A DNA stretch of 64,000 nt, from positions 1 through 64,000 of the forward strand of contig JAFBAO010000096.1 in assembly GCA_019247715.1 (NCBI GenBank), given 5' to 3'. How positions within the stretch are numbered: the first letter of the stretch is position 1; each line of letters begins with the position of its first letter. Of this stretch, positions 25,336 to 33,520 are shown in pieces. Both the position numbers and the translations under genes were made by a program. A model generated the notes under the pieces. That model was not told the DNA's origin. It searched no databases and saw only the letters and a program-made list of their open reading frames with translations. The DNA is from Caulobacteraceae bacterium (GTDB lineage Bacteria > Pseudomonadota > Alphaproteobacteria > Caulobacterales > Caulobacteraceae).

Positions 25336-25403
25336 GGGGTCGCGCTCGGCCCGGTTCCGCGCTAAGCCCCTCCGGAGGAGCGTCCGCAGGCGGGAGGCGC
25401 GGA

Positions 25404-26543
25404 ATGAATTTGGATTTTTCGGACGACCAGAAGCTGCTCAAGGACCAGCTGCGCCGTTTCCTGGCCGATCGATGCCCGCCGGCGACGGTGCGGGCGGTCC
25501 TGGAGGGGCCGGCGCCGTTCGATCGGCCGCTCTACCAGGGTCTCGCCGAGCTCGGCGTGTTGGGCGCGGCCGTGCCGGAGGCCTACGGCGGTCTCGGCCT
25601 TGGCCGGCTGGAGCTGTGCATCCTCGCCGAGGAGCTGGGCCGCGCGCTGGCGCCGGTCCCCGTGTCCTCGTCCATCTACCTGGCGGCCGAGTTCCTGCTG
25701 GCGGCCGGCTCGGAAGCGCAGAAGAGCGCCTGGCTGCCGAAGCTGGTGAGCGCAGAGGCGGTCGGGACCTTCGCCCTCGCCGAACGGGCAGGCCGGGTGA
25801 CGCCGAAGGCGATCCAGTGCCGCGTGGAGGGCGGGCGCCTGCGGGGCGTCAAGGTTCCGGTCGCGGACGGCGAGGCCGCCGACCTGGCGGTGGTGGCCGC
25901 CCGGACCGAACCCGGCGACGGCGCCGGCGGCGTCTCGCTCTTTCTGGTCGACCTCGGTTCGTCCGGCGTGAAGCGCGAGGCGGTCGACAACATCGACCCC
26001 AGCCGCAAGCAGGCCAAGATCACCTTCGATGGCGTGGCCGCCGAGCCGCTAGGCGCGGCCGGCGAAGGCTGGGAGATCGTCCGCAAGGTGATCGACCGGG
26101 CGGCGGTGCTGATGGCCTTCGAGCAGGTGGGCGGCGCCGACCGGGCCCTGGAGATGGGGCGGGACTACGCACTCGACCGCATGGCCTTCGGCCGGCAGAT
26201 CGGCTCCTTCCAGGGGATCAAGCACATGCTGGCCGACATGTACGTCAGCGCCACCCTCGCACGGTCCAACGCTTACTATGGGGCCTGGGCGCTGGCCGCC
26301 GAGGCCGCCGAGCTGCCGGTGGCGGCGGCCACGGCTCGGGTCTCGGCCACCCAGGCGTTTCAGCACTGCGCCAAGAACAACATCCAGGTCCACGGCGGCA
26401 TGGGCTTCACCTGGGCCTTCGATTGCCACCTCTACTATCGCCGGTCCAACGCCCTGGCGCTGGCCTTGGGTTCGCTCAGCGAGTGGGAGGACCGACTCGT
26501 CGAGCAGCTGCGCCGACAGAATGCGGCGCCGGCCGCGGCCTGA
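25404..26543 (+). CDS. Acyl-CoA dehydrogenase (small-subunit-like partner)
   Basis: 379 residues from ATG 25404 (CGGGAGG ~6 bp upstream). N-terminal helical domain (LDFSDDQKLLKDQLRRFLADRCP), middle domain with LGVLGAAVPEAYGGLGLG and FALAERAG, C-terminal domain with MAFGRQIGSFQGIKHMLADMYV and NNIQVHGGMGFTWAFDCHLYYRR. FAD enzyme that introduces a double bond in acyl-CoA. It is 16 bp before a second acyl-CoA dehydrogenase gene; such pairs often form heteromers acting on bulky substrates such as steroid side chains (established for FadE pairs). Substrate here unknown. Confidence 0.9.
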   Translation: MNLDFSDDQKLLKDQLRRFLADRCPPATVRAVLEGPAPFDRPLYQGLAELGVLGAAVPEAYGGLGLGRLELCILAEELGRALAPVPVSSSIYLAAEFLLAAGSEAQKSAWLPKLVSAEAVGTFALAERAGRVTPKAIQCRVEGGRLRGVKVPVADGEAADLAVVAARTEPGDGAGGVSLFLVDLGSSGVKREAVDNIDPSRKQAKITFDGVAAEPLGAAGEGWEIVRKVIDRAAVLMAFEQVGGADRALEMGRDYALDRMAFGRQIGSFQGIKHMLADMYVSATLARSNAYYGAWALAAEAAELPVAAATARVSATQAFQHCAKNNIQVHGGMGFTWAFDCHLYYRRSNALALALGSLSEWEDRLVEQLRRQNAAPAAA

Positions 26544-26559
26544 AGGAGAGACGAGGCTC

Positions 26560-27816
26560 ATGAATTTCGACGACACCCCCGAAGAAGCCGCGTTCAGGGC
26601 CAAGGTCCGCGCCTGGATCGACGCCAACGCTCCGAAGCACCTGGAGACGGAGCTGAGGCGCGCCGCCTTCGCCTCCTCCGGCGTGGTCAGCGAGGATCCG
26701 GTGGTGGCCTCCAAGGCCTGGCAGAAGAAGAAGGCCGCGGCCGGCTATGCCTGCCTCAACTGGCCCAAGGAGTACGGCGGCGGCGGCTTCTCTCCCATCG
26801 AGCGGGTGATCTGGAGCCAGGAGGAAGGTCCCTACGCGTCCTTGAGCTCCCTGTTCGGCATCGGCCACGGCATGTGCGGCCCCACCGTGATGACCTGGGC
26901 CAGCGAGGAGCAGAAGCGCCGCTTGCTGCCGCCGCTGGTCTCGGGCGAAGAGGTCTGGTGCCAGCTCTTCTCCGAGCCGGCCAGCGGCTCCGACCTCGCC
27001 GGCCTTCGCACCCGCGCCGAGAAGGCCGCCGACGGTTCCGGCGACTGGATCATCAACGGTCAGAAGATCTGGACCAGTGGCGCACACCGCTCCGACTGGG
27101 GCCTGCTCATCACCCGCACCGATCCGGACCTGCCCAAGCACAAGGGCCTGACCATGTTCTTCCTGAGCATGAAGAGCCCGGGCATCGAGATCCGGCCGAT
27201 CAAGCAGGCGAACGGCGACGCCAACTTCAACGAAGTCTACTTCACCGACGTCAGGATCCCGGACGCCCAGCGCCTCGGGGCCGTGAACCAGGGCTGGGAG
27301 GTCTCGCTCACCACCCTGATGAACGAGCGCCTCTCGATCGGTTCGGGCATGCCCACCGGCTTCCCGGAGCTCTTCAACTTCTGCCTGGAAGCCGAGATCG
27401 ATGGGCGTCCGGCGATCGAGGACTCCCGGGTGCGCTCGCGGCTGGCGACCTACGCCGTTCGCGCCAGCGGTCTCAAGTACACCGGCATGCGGGCCATCAC
27501 CGCCCTTTCCAAAGGCCAGATCCCCGGTCCGGAAAACTCGATCGGCAAGCTGGTGGCGGGGTCCACCATGCAGGAGACGGCGATGTTCGCCCTCGAGCTG
27601 CAGGGCGAGGCGGGCATGCTCACCGGAGCGGCGGCCGAATTCGCCGGCCGCTTCCAGGCCATGCTGCTGCGCTCGCCGGCCACCCGCATCGAAGGCGGCT
27701 CGGACGAGATCCTGCGCAACATCATTGCCGAGCGGGTGCTGGGATTGCCTGGCGACATCCGGGTCGACAAGAGCGTGCCGTTCCGCGACATCCCGACCCG
27801 CGGCCGGGCCGACTGA
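26560..27816 (+). CDS. Acyl-CoA dehydrogenase (second member of the pair)
   Basis: 418 residues from ATG 26560. Signatures: YACLNWPKEYGGGGFSPIER, EVWCQLFSEPASGSDLAGLRTRAEK (FAD/substrate motif), DWIINGQKIWTSGAHRSDWG, and the C-terminal SPATRIEGGSDEILRNIIAERVLGLP. The IEGGSDEI segment carries the position of the catalytic base region in long-chain enzymes. Translation is probably coupled to the preceding dehydrogenase gene. The following gene is a flavin reductase-like protein, 7 bp downstream, suggesting one operon. Confidence 0.92.
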   Translation: MNFDDTPEEAAFRAKVRAWIDANAPKHLETELRRAAFASSGVVSEDPVVASKAWQKKKAAAGYACLNWPKEYGGGGFSPIERVIWSQEEGPYASLSSLFGIGHGMCGPTVMTWASEEQKRRLLPPLVSGEEVWCQLFSEPASGSDLAGLRTRAEKAADGSGDWIINGQKIWTSGAHRSDWGLLITRTDPDLPKHKGLTMFFLSMKSPGIEIRPIKQANGDANFNEVYFTDVRIPDAQRLGAVNQGWEVSLTTLMNERLSIGSGMPTGFPELFNFCLEAEIDGRPAIEDSRVRSRLATYAVRASGLKYTGMRAITALSKGQIPGPENSIGKLVAGSTMQETAMFALELQGEAGMLTGAAAEFAGRFQAMLLRSPATRIEGGSDEILRNIIAERVLGLPGDIRVDKSVPFRDIPTRGRAD

Positions 27817-27823
27817 GACCGCC

Positions 27824-28498
27824 ATGACGGTCACCGGCGAAGCCGCGGCGCAGGAGGCTGCGGCGTTCCACTTCTACGAGCCAGCCAAGGGCCATGGCCT
27901 CGCCTTCGATCCCATCAAGTCGATCGTCGCCCCGCGCCCCATCGGCTGGATTTCCACCGTGGACGCCGAGGGGCGGGTGAACCTCGCTCCATACAGTTTC
28001 TTCAATGCGTTCTCCTCACGGCCGCCGATCATCGGTTTTTCGAACGAACGCGAGAGCGACAGCCTCGCCAACGCCAAGGCGACCGGCGAGTTCGTCTTCA
28101 ACCTCGTGACCGCGAGGCTGGCGTCGGCCATGAACGTCACCTCCGAGCTGGTGCCGCGCGGGGTGGACGAGATGGCAATGGCCGAGCTTGCGCCGGCGCC
28201 CTCGCGCCTGGTCAAGCCGCCGCGGGTGGCCGCCAGCCCCGCCTCGTTCGAGTGCAAGGTGCTCGAGATCAAGCCCCTCACCGCCCTCGACGGAACCCCG
28301 ACCCGGGCCACCCTGGTGCTGGGGCAGGTGATCGGGGTCCATATCGACAAGGCCTATCTGAAGGAGGGCGTCTTCGACACCGCCGCCGCGCAGCCGCTGG
28401 CCCGCTGCGGCTCGCTCTCGGACTACGCGGTGGTCCGCGAGCTTTTCCAGATGTCCCGGCCGGGAATGGCGCCACCGGCCCGGAAAGCCGGCGGATGA
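27824..28498 (+). CDS. Flavin reductase-like (FMN-binding split barrel) protein
   Basis: 224 residues. Split-barrel pattern: IVAPRPIGWISTVDAEGRVNLAPYSFFNAFSSRPPIIGFS, then TGEFVFNLVT and ECKVLEI, then ATLVLGQVIGVHI. The APRPIG and NLAPYS/FNAFS parts contact FMN in the family. It likely supplies reduced flavin or is a flavin-dependent oxidoreductase in the same pathway as the two upstream dehydrogenases (7-bp gap). Confidence 0.85.
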   Translation: MTVTGEAAAQEAAAFHFYEPAKGHGLAFDPIKSIVAPRPIGWISTVDAEGRVNLAPYSFFNAFSSRPPIIGFSNERESDSLANAKATGEFVFNLVTARLASAMNVTSELVPRGVDEMAMAELAPAPSRLVKPPRVAASPASFECKVLEIKPLTALDGTPTRATLVLGQVIGVHIDKAYLKEGVFDTAAAQPLARCGSLSDYAVVRELFQMSRPGMAPPARKAGG

Positions 28499-28505
28499 AA
28501 CGGTG

Positions 28506-29039
28506 ATGAAGCGCCTGATATCGGCCCGGGGCGCCGACCGGCTCTATGGCGACCTCTTGATCCTGCTGGCGGCAGTCTCGGCGATCGCGCCGCTGTTCGC
28601 AGAGGCGACCTTGGCCTGGGCGCTGTTCGCTGCGGGAATCGCGGGAGTCTGGTGGATCGCGCTCGACCGAACGGTGCACGGCTTCCTGGCTGCGGTGGGC
28701 TGGACCCTGGTCTCGCTGGGGCTCGGCCTGCACCTGGCCTTCCAGATCGGCGTCGACGTCCTGCCGCTGGAGGGAACCTTGGCGGCCGGCTTCATCCTGC
28801 TCGGAGTCTCCGAGCTCTTCTTCGGCGTGGAGCGCTATCGCCATCGTCCAATGGGCCGCTGCGCGCTCATCGTCGGGGCGGCGGTCGCCATCGGCTTCGG
28901 GATCGCGGTCCCGCTGGCCCTGCCGCAGCTCCCCGATTGGCTGATCAGCAGCGCCGTGGCGGTGATGCTGGGCGCGTTCGGCGTCGGGCTGCTGCTCGGC
29001 GCACGCACGGCGGGGCGAAATCAGCGTCCAGGCGTCTGA
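28506..29039 (+). CDS. HdeD-like (DUF308) membrane protein
   Basis: 177 residues from ATG 28506; GTG 28503 also possible. About six hydrophobic helices arranged in pairs (LYGDLLILLAAVSAIAPLF, WALFAAGIAGVWWIALD, FLAAVGWTLVSLGLGLHL, LAAGFILLGVSELFFGVERY) as in HdeD acid-resistance-type proteins. The 3' end overlaps the convergent thioesterase gene by 19 bp. Role unknown. Confidence 0.65.
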   Translation: MKRLISARGADRLYGDLLILLAAVSAIAPLFAEATLAWALFAAGIAGVWWIALDRTVHGFLAAVGWTLVSLGLGLHLAFQIGVDVLPLEGTLAAGFILLGVSELFFGVERYRHRPMGRCALIVGAAVAIGFGIAVPLALPQLPDWLISSAVAVMLGAFGVGLLLGARTAGRNQRPGV

Positions 29040-29983
29040 GGGGCGCTTCGCCGATCAGGCGAATTCGGGGCGTGGTGGCGCTTGCTGAACTCGGCCCGCA
29101 AGGCCGGAGGAATCTCGATGGCCCGCCGGGCGGCGAGATCGAAGGCGACCGCGACGAAGTCGTCGATGGCGACGATCTTCCCGCTGTCCGTGTCGAAGGT
29201 CCAGCGGCGGGTGTGACGCGCCTTGCGGTGCAGGCCGACGATGGCGCCGAGCGAGCGCAGCCTGTCACCCGCCCGCGGGCGCTCGAAGAGCGTCGTCTTG
29301 AGTTCGAGCACCGCCCAGCCGAAGCGGACCCCTGCATCGCCGTCCATGATCGGCTGATCGAGGCCGCCATTTCCAGTCCTTGCCCCAGTGAGCGGCTCCA
29401 TCGAGCCGTCGCGGAGATATCCGAAGTCGTCGCACTCCTCCGCGGCGATGGTCCGCTCCGCCAAGCCGCTCATTCCCCCGTCGCCGGCCGGCCCCACGCG
29501 GGCGAGAAGCGCCTCGAAGGTGATGTCAGCGGTCGGGGGATCGACGCTGAGCGTCCGGGGCGCGGCGTATGTGGGCAGCTCGACGCGCATGGATTGCGCA
29601 AGCTCGATAGTTCCGGCCGGCCAGGGGCGCCGGGAGAGGTTTCGCTGGTCCTCGAGCGCGAGCTCGAACACGACGGTGGCCGCGACCTCCCCGCTCGCCG
29701 CGTTCCGCAGCTCGCAGAAGGTCCTCGCCGTCTCGGCGCCGATTTCGAGAACTCCGCCCCACACCTCGACCACCGCCCCGAGCCGCTGCTCGCGATGGTA
29801 GCGGGCGTAGTGGCCCGTGCGCACCGGCGCGAGAGCGCCGGCGGCCGCCTTCGGCGGCAGGCCGATAAGGGAGGCGAGCTCCCGATTGCCGCCGTAGGCG
29901 CGCACCAGATACTGGCGCACGTTCAGGTGGCCCAGGGCATCGATCTGGTCCGGTTGGATCGCGGCGCTGTCCAGAAGGCGCAT
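29021..29983 (-). CDS. Thioesterase with two hotdog domains (copy 2 of a tandem pair)
   Basis: 320 residues from ATG 29983. The opening IQPDQIDALGHLNVRQYLVRA is the 4-hydroxybenzoyl-CoA-thioesterase-type active-site motif (D-x-x-G-H-x-N-x-x-Y). A second hotdog-like repeat comes in the C-terminal half (ECDDFGYLRDGSM, then IVGLHRKARHTRRWTF and FVAVAFDLAARRAIEIPPAL). Its ATG shares one base with the stop codon of the upstream paralogue, so the two are translationally coupled. It hydrolyses an acyl-CoA or acyl-ACP; substrate unknown. Confidence 0.78.
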   Translation of the reverse strand: MRLLDSAAIQPDQIDALGHLNVRQYLVRAYGGNRELASLIGLPPKAAAGALAPVRTGHYARYHREQRLGAVVEVWGGVLEIGAETARTFCELRNAASGEVAATVVFELALEDQRNLSRRPWPAGTIELAQSMRVELPTYAAPRTLSVDPPTADITFEALLARVGPAGDGGMSGLAERTIAAEECDDFGYLRDGSMEPLTGARTGNGGLDQPIMDGDAGVRFGWAVLELKTTLFERPRAGDRLRSLGAIVGLHRKARHTRRWTFDTDSGKIVAIDDFVAVAFDLAARRAIEIPPALRAEFSKRHHAPNSPDRRSAPQTPGR

Positions 29984-30906
29984 CAGGCCAGCTCCGGAAG
30001 GTGGCGGGCCTGGAGCTGCTCGCGCGCCGAGGCCGGAATCTCGATTGCCCGGCGCGCTTCGATGTCGAAGGCGAGCACGACATTGTCCTCGATGCCCGCG
30101 AGGCGTCCGGCGGTGAGGTTGAAGATCCAACGCCGATTGTGGCGGGCCTTCCGGTGCAGGCCGATTTCGACGGGCATGGAGCGCAGGAGGTCGCCGACCC
30201 GCGGCCGGGCCGCTTCCACCGAGCGGGTCTCCATGGAGACCCAGCCGAACCGGCGGCCGTCGTCGGTGAGCTGCTTGGCCGGCCCCAGCGCTTCGACAGG
30301 CCCCCGCTGGGCCCCGAACTTCATGTCCTCGCCCTCGCGCAGGAAGCCGAAGGCGTCGCACTCGCTGGGGTCGATCACGAATTCGATCTCGCGGTCCAGG
30401 ACGCTCCCGTCGCCGGGCGAGGCGCCCTGACGGATCGCGCCCATTTCCAAGTCCAGCCGCGGCGGCGCCAGCGACAGCGAGCGCGGCTGGGCGTAGTCCG
30501 GCAAGACCACGAGTTCGGACTCGGCCTTGCGCCTGACGCCAGGGGCGAGCGGGAGGCGCCGGTGCGTTTCCAGGTCCTCGAGGGCGAACTCGATCACGAA
30601 GGTGGCGGCCGTTTCGCCGCCGCCCCGGATCTCGTGGTAGGCCGTCAAGCTGTCGGCCGAAGTCTTCAGCCAACCGCCATAGCTTTGCAGCCGCGCGCCC
30701 AGACGCTGCTCGCGATGGTAGCGGCAATAGGTGTCGACCCGGTTCAGCACCGCTCCGGCGGTCGCGCGCGTCTTGCGGTCGAGCCCGAGGGAGGCCATGA
30801 GCAGTTCATGGCCCCTCAGCGCCCGGGTCAAATAGAAGCGTACGTTCAGGTGCCCCAGGCCATCGATCTCCCCGGGCTGGACGGTGGACTCGTCCAATAG
30901 GCGCAT
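29983..30906 (-). CDS. Thioesterase with two hotdog domains (copy 1 of a tandem pair)
   Basis: 307 residues beginning MRLLDESTVQPGEIDGLGHLNVRFYL, the same active-site motif as the downstream copy. Shared landmarks through the protein: YCRYHREQRLGA, ECDAFGFLREGEDM, EIGLHRKARHNRRWIF, FDIEARRAIEIPASAR. The two copies are clearly paralogous yet only roughly half identical by eye, so the duplication is old. The pair may form a heteromer or act on different chain types. Confidence 0.78.
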   Translation of the reverse strand: MRLLDESTVQPGEIDGLGHLNVRFYLTRALRGHELLMASLGLDRKTRATAGAVLNRVDTYCRYHREQRLGARLQSYGGWLKTSADSLTAYHEIRGGGETAATFVIEFALEDLETHRRLPLAPGVRRKAESELVVLPDYAQPRSLSLAPPRLDLEMGAIRQGASPGDGSVLDREIEFVIDPSECDAFGFLREGEDMKFGAQRGPVEALGPAKQLTDDGRRFGWVSMETRSVEAARPRVGDLLRSMPVEIGLHRKARHNRRWIFNLTAGRLAGIEDNVVLAFDIEARRAIEIPASAREQLQARHLPELA

Positions 30907-31092
30907 CTCAAATCCCCATCCGCCCAGGAATCAGGCTTCCCGCGGCGGAGCAAGCTTCGACCTTAAGGTGATCCTGTCGGCTCAAGAGTCCGACATTGTT
31001 GTCGAATTCGGCCTGGCCGACCGGCTCGGCCGTCCTCCCCAATCACGGGTTTGATAGCGGCTGGGCGCCCGATGTCAAATCTTCGCGGCGGG

Positions 31093-32388
31093 TCATCCGG
31101 CCGCGGCGAGGGCGCTTTCCAGGTCGGCGAGGATGTCGTCGATATGCTCCAGCCCCACCGAGAGCCGGACATAGCCGGGGGTGACGCCGGTGGCGAACTG
31201 CTCCTCCTCGCTGAGCTGCGAGTGGGTGGTGCTGGCCGGATGGATCGCGAGGCTGCGCGCGTCGCCGATGTTGGCCACGTGGTAGAAGAGCTCCAGGGCG
31301 TTGATGAACCGCCGACCGGCCTCGGCGCCGCCGGCCAGCTCGAATCCCACCAGTCCCCCGTGGCCGCCTCGCAGGTAGCGGTCGGCCCTGGCCCGGTTCT
31401 CGCCCGCCTGGACCGATGGATGAATGATCTTGGTGATCTCCTTTCGGCCCTTCAGGAATTCGGTGACCGCCTGGGTGTTCTCGCAGTGTCGCGCCATCCG
31501 GAGCGGCAGGGTCTCCAGGCCCTGCAGGAACTGAAATGCGTTGAACGGCGACATGGAGGCGCCCAGGTCGCGCAGCAGCACGACCCGCGCGCGAATGGCG
31601 TAGGCGATCGGGCCCAGCGGCTTGACGGCCTCGCTCCACACCGCCCCGTGGTAGCTGGGGTCGGGGGTGTTGAGGAGCGGCTGGCGGACCGGATGGGCCT
31701 CCCAGTCGAAGCTCCCGCCGTCCACCAGGAGGCCGCCGATCGAGGTGCCGTGGCCGCCCAGATACTTGGTGGAGGAATAGACCACGGCCGCCGCCCCATG
31801 CTCGAGCGGGCGGCAAAGGATCGGCGCGGCGGTGTTGTCCATGATGAGGGGGATGCCGAGCGGACGGCCGATGGCGGCCACCTCGGCGATAGGGAAGACG
31901 GTCAGCTTCGGATTGGGCAGGGTCTCGGCGTAGTAGGCGCGGGTGCGATCGTCGGTGGCCCTGGCGAACGACTCCGGATCGGCGGGGTCGGCGAAACGGA
32001 CCTCGATTCCCTGGTCCTTCAAGGTGTTGGCGAAGAGGTTCCAGGTGCCGCCGTAGAGGTCGGTGGAGCTGACCACGTTGTCGCCGACGCGGGCGAGGTT
32101 CTGGAGCGCGAAGGCCGAGGCCGCCTGGCCGGACGCCAGCGCCAGGGCCGCCGCGCCCCCCTCGAGGGCCGCGACCCGCTCCTCCAGCACCGCGGTCGTC
32201 GGGTTGCCGATCCGCGTGTAGATGTTCCCGAACGCCTTCAGGGCGAAGAGGTCGGCCGCGTGCTCGGCGCTTTCGAACTGGTAGGACGTTGTCTGGTAGA
32301 TCGGCGGCGCCACTGCGCCGGTGGCGGGATCGGCTCTCCAGCCGGCGTGCAGGACGATGGTTTCCGGGTGACGGGTCGGGCGGGGCAT
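31093..32388 (-). CDS. metY: O-acetylhomoserine (O-acetylserine) sulfhydrylase-type PLP enzyme
   Basis: 431 residues from ATG 32388, chosen for AGGAG 7 bp upstream. Cys/Met metabolism PLP-enzyme family: HAGWRADPATGAVAPPIYQTTSYQF, YTRIGNPTTAVLEERVAALEGG, DNTAAPILCRPLEHGA, and the PLP lysine Lys208 in YSSTKYLGGHGTSIGG. The ~430-residue length with a C-terminal SVGLEHIDDILADLE fits the Met17/MetY group, which makes homocysteine from O-acetylhomoserine and sulfide. Cystathionine gamma-synthase-like activity cannot be excluded from sequence. No riboswitch seen upstream. Confidence 0.88.
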   Translation of the reverse strand: MPRPTRHPETIVLHAGWRADPATGAVAPPIYQTTSYQFESAEHAADLFALKAFGNIYTRIGNPTTAVLEERVAALEGGAAALALASGQAASAFALQNLARVGDNVVSSTDLYGGTWNLFANTLKDQGIEVRFADPADPESFARATDDRTRAYYAETLPNPKLTVFPIAEVAAIGRPLGIPLIMDNTAAPILCRPLEHGAAAVVYSSTKYLGGHGTSIGGLLVDGGSFDWEAHPVRQPLLNTPDPSYHGAVWSEAVKPLGPIAYAIRARVVLLRDLGASMSPFNAFQFLQGLETLPLRMARHCENTQAVTEFLKGRKEITKIIHPSVQAGENRARADRYLRGGHGGLVGFELAGGAEAGRRFINALELFYHVANIGDARSLAIHPASTTHSQLSEEEQFATGVTPGYVRLSVGLEHIDDILADLESALAAAG

Positions 32389-32474
32389 GGGCGTCTCCTG
32401 GGCCACGGCGGCTGCGGCTGAGGCTCAGCAAACATGGCTTGACCGCGGCTGTCGAGATGGGCGCGAAAGGCCGG

Positions 32475-33509
32475 TCAGCGCCCGGCGTCGCCGATCGCCT
32501 GGCGGACGTCCTGGGCGATGGCCGCCGGAGTATGGCGGGCGAGGACGTGGGCGCGGCCGGCCTCGGCGATCCGGGCGAGGGCGTCCTTGTCGGCCAGGGC
32601 CGTGGCGACGGCGCGCGCAAGGCCGCCGGGCTCGGGATCGTAGTAGAGGGCGTGCTGGCCAGCCAGCAGCGGCGCGCGCCGGTCGATCGAGGGCTGGTTG
32701 ATCAGCGGGACCGAGCCGCAGGCCAGGGCCTCGTAGTGCCGAAAGCAGTCCCAGCCGTAGCCTTCCGGCGACCAGACCAGCCAGGCCGCGGCGCACCGGC
32801 GGTAGAAGTCCGCGCGGGGGAGGGGGCCTTCGGGGACGTCGACGCTCACCCCCCGCCGCTCGAGGGCGCGCAGCTCGGCCAGCCCCCGGGCCCTCAGGCT
32901 GGCGGAGCCCTCGACCCGTCCGGCGAAGAACACGTCGCAGGTTTTCGGGGACGGAGCGAAGCTCAGAAGCTCGCCGGCGTCCAGCGGCAGGCCGATGGAG
33001 AGGGGCCGAAGCTTGGCGACCCTCTCCCGGTTGCGGCGGGCCAGACGGAACCGGGCGGTGGGCAGGTTCGGATGGGCGGTCTTCAAGAACACCCGCCAAT
33101 GGTCCACCGGCAGCTCGCGCTTGAAGTAGAAGCGGCAGCGATCGAGGAGGAACAGGTTGTTGCGGTTGATGACCGGCAGGTCCTCGTGGTCGAGGACCGC
33201 GAGGGGCGCGCGGCGGCGCCAGCGCAGGAGCTGCGGGGCGAACGCCCGCACGAGCGGCGCCTGGCCCTTCAGGATCCGCCGGGAAAACAGCACCCGCGTC
33301 AGCCAGCGCCAGCTCCAGGGTGCGTAGTAGGGCGCGTGGCAGACCACCAGCTCGACGTCCGGATCGCCGAGCACGCGCCAGAGCTCGAAGAGCGAACCCA
33401 GGCGCCGCACGCCTGGAGGGGCGGCGAGGCCGGCGACGGTCGGGAAGAATGCGGTGTCGGCGGGGAAAGCGTTGGCCATGAAGGCCTTGTCGCCGATCTC
33501 TATGATCAT
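32475..33509 (-). CDS. Glycosyltransferase-like protein (CgeB/exostosin-like C-terminal domain)
   Basis: 344 residues from ATG 33509. The C-terminal half has a GT-B nucleotide-sugar-domain look: CDVFFAGRVEGSASLRARGLAEL, FYRRCAAAWLVWSPEGYGWDCFRHYEALACGSVPLINQP, then YYDPEPGGLARAVATAL. The E-A-L-A-C-G-S-V-P stretch corresponds to the E-x7-E-like region of CgeB and exostosin-like transferases. The N-terminal half is divergent and Arg-rich. It starts 11 bp after the stop of the metallophosphoesterase gene, so the two are probably cotranscribed. Acceptor unknown. Confidence 0.7.
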   Translation of the reverse strand: MIIEIGDKAFMANAFPADTAFFPTVAGLAAPPGVRRLGSLFELWRVLGDPDVELVVCHAPYYAPWSWRWLTRVLFSRRILKGQAPLVRAFAPQLLRWRRRAPLAVLDHEDLPVINRNNLFLLDRCRFYFKRELPVDHWRVFLKTAHPNLPTARFRLARRNRERVAKLRPLSIGLPLDAGELLSFAPSPKTCDVFFAGRVEGSASLRARGLAELRALERRGVSVDVPEGPLPRADFYRRCAAAWLVWSPEGYGWDCFRHYEALACGSVPLINQPSIDRRAPLLAGQHALYYDPEPGGLARAVATALADKDALARIAEAGRAHVLARHTPAAIAQDVRQAIGDAGR

Positions 33510-33520
33510 GGCCGAGGGCC

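Noticed and set aside
32389..32474. SAM-II riboswitch upstream of metY
   Set aside because: The 86-bp leader lacks the SAM-II core pseudoknot sequences; only a normal RBS is seen.
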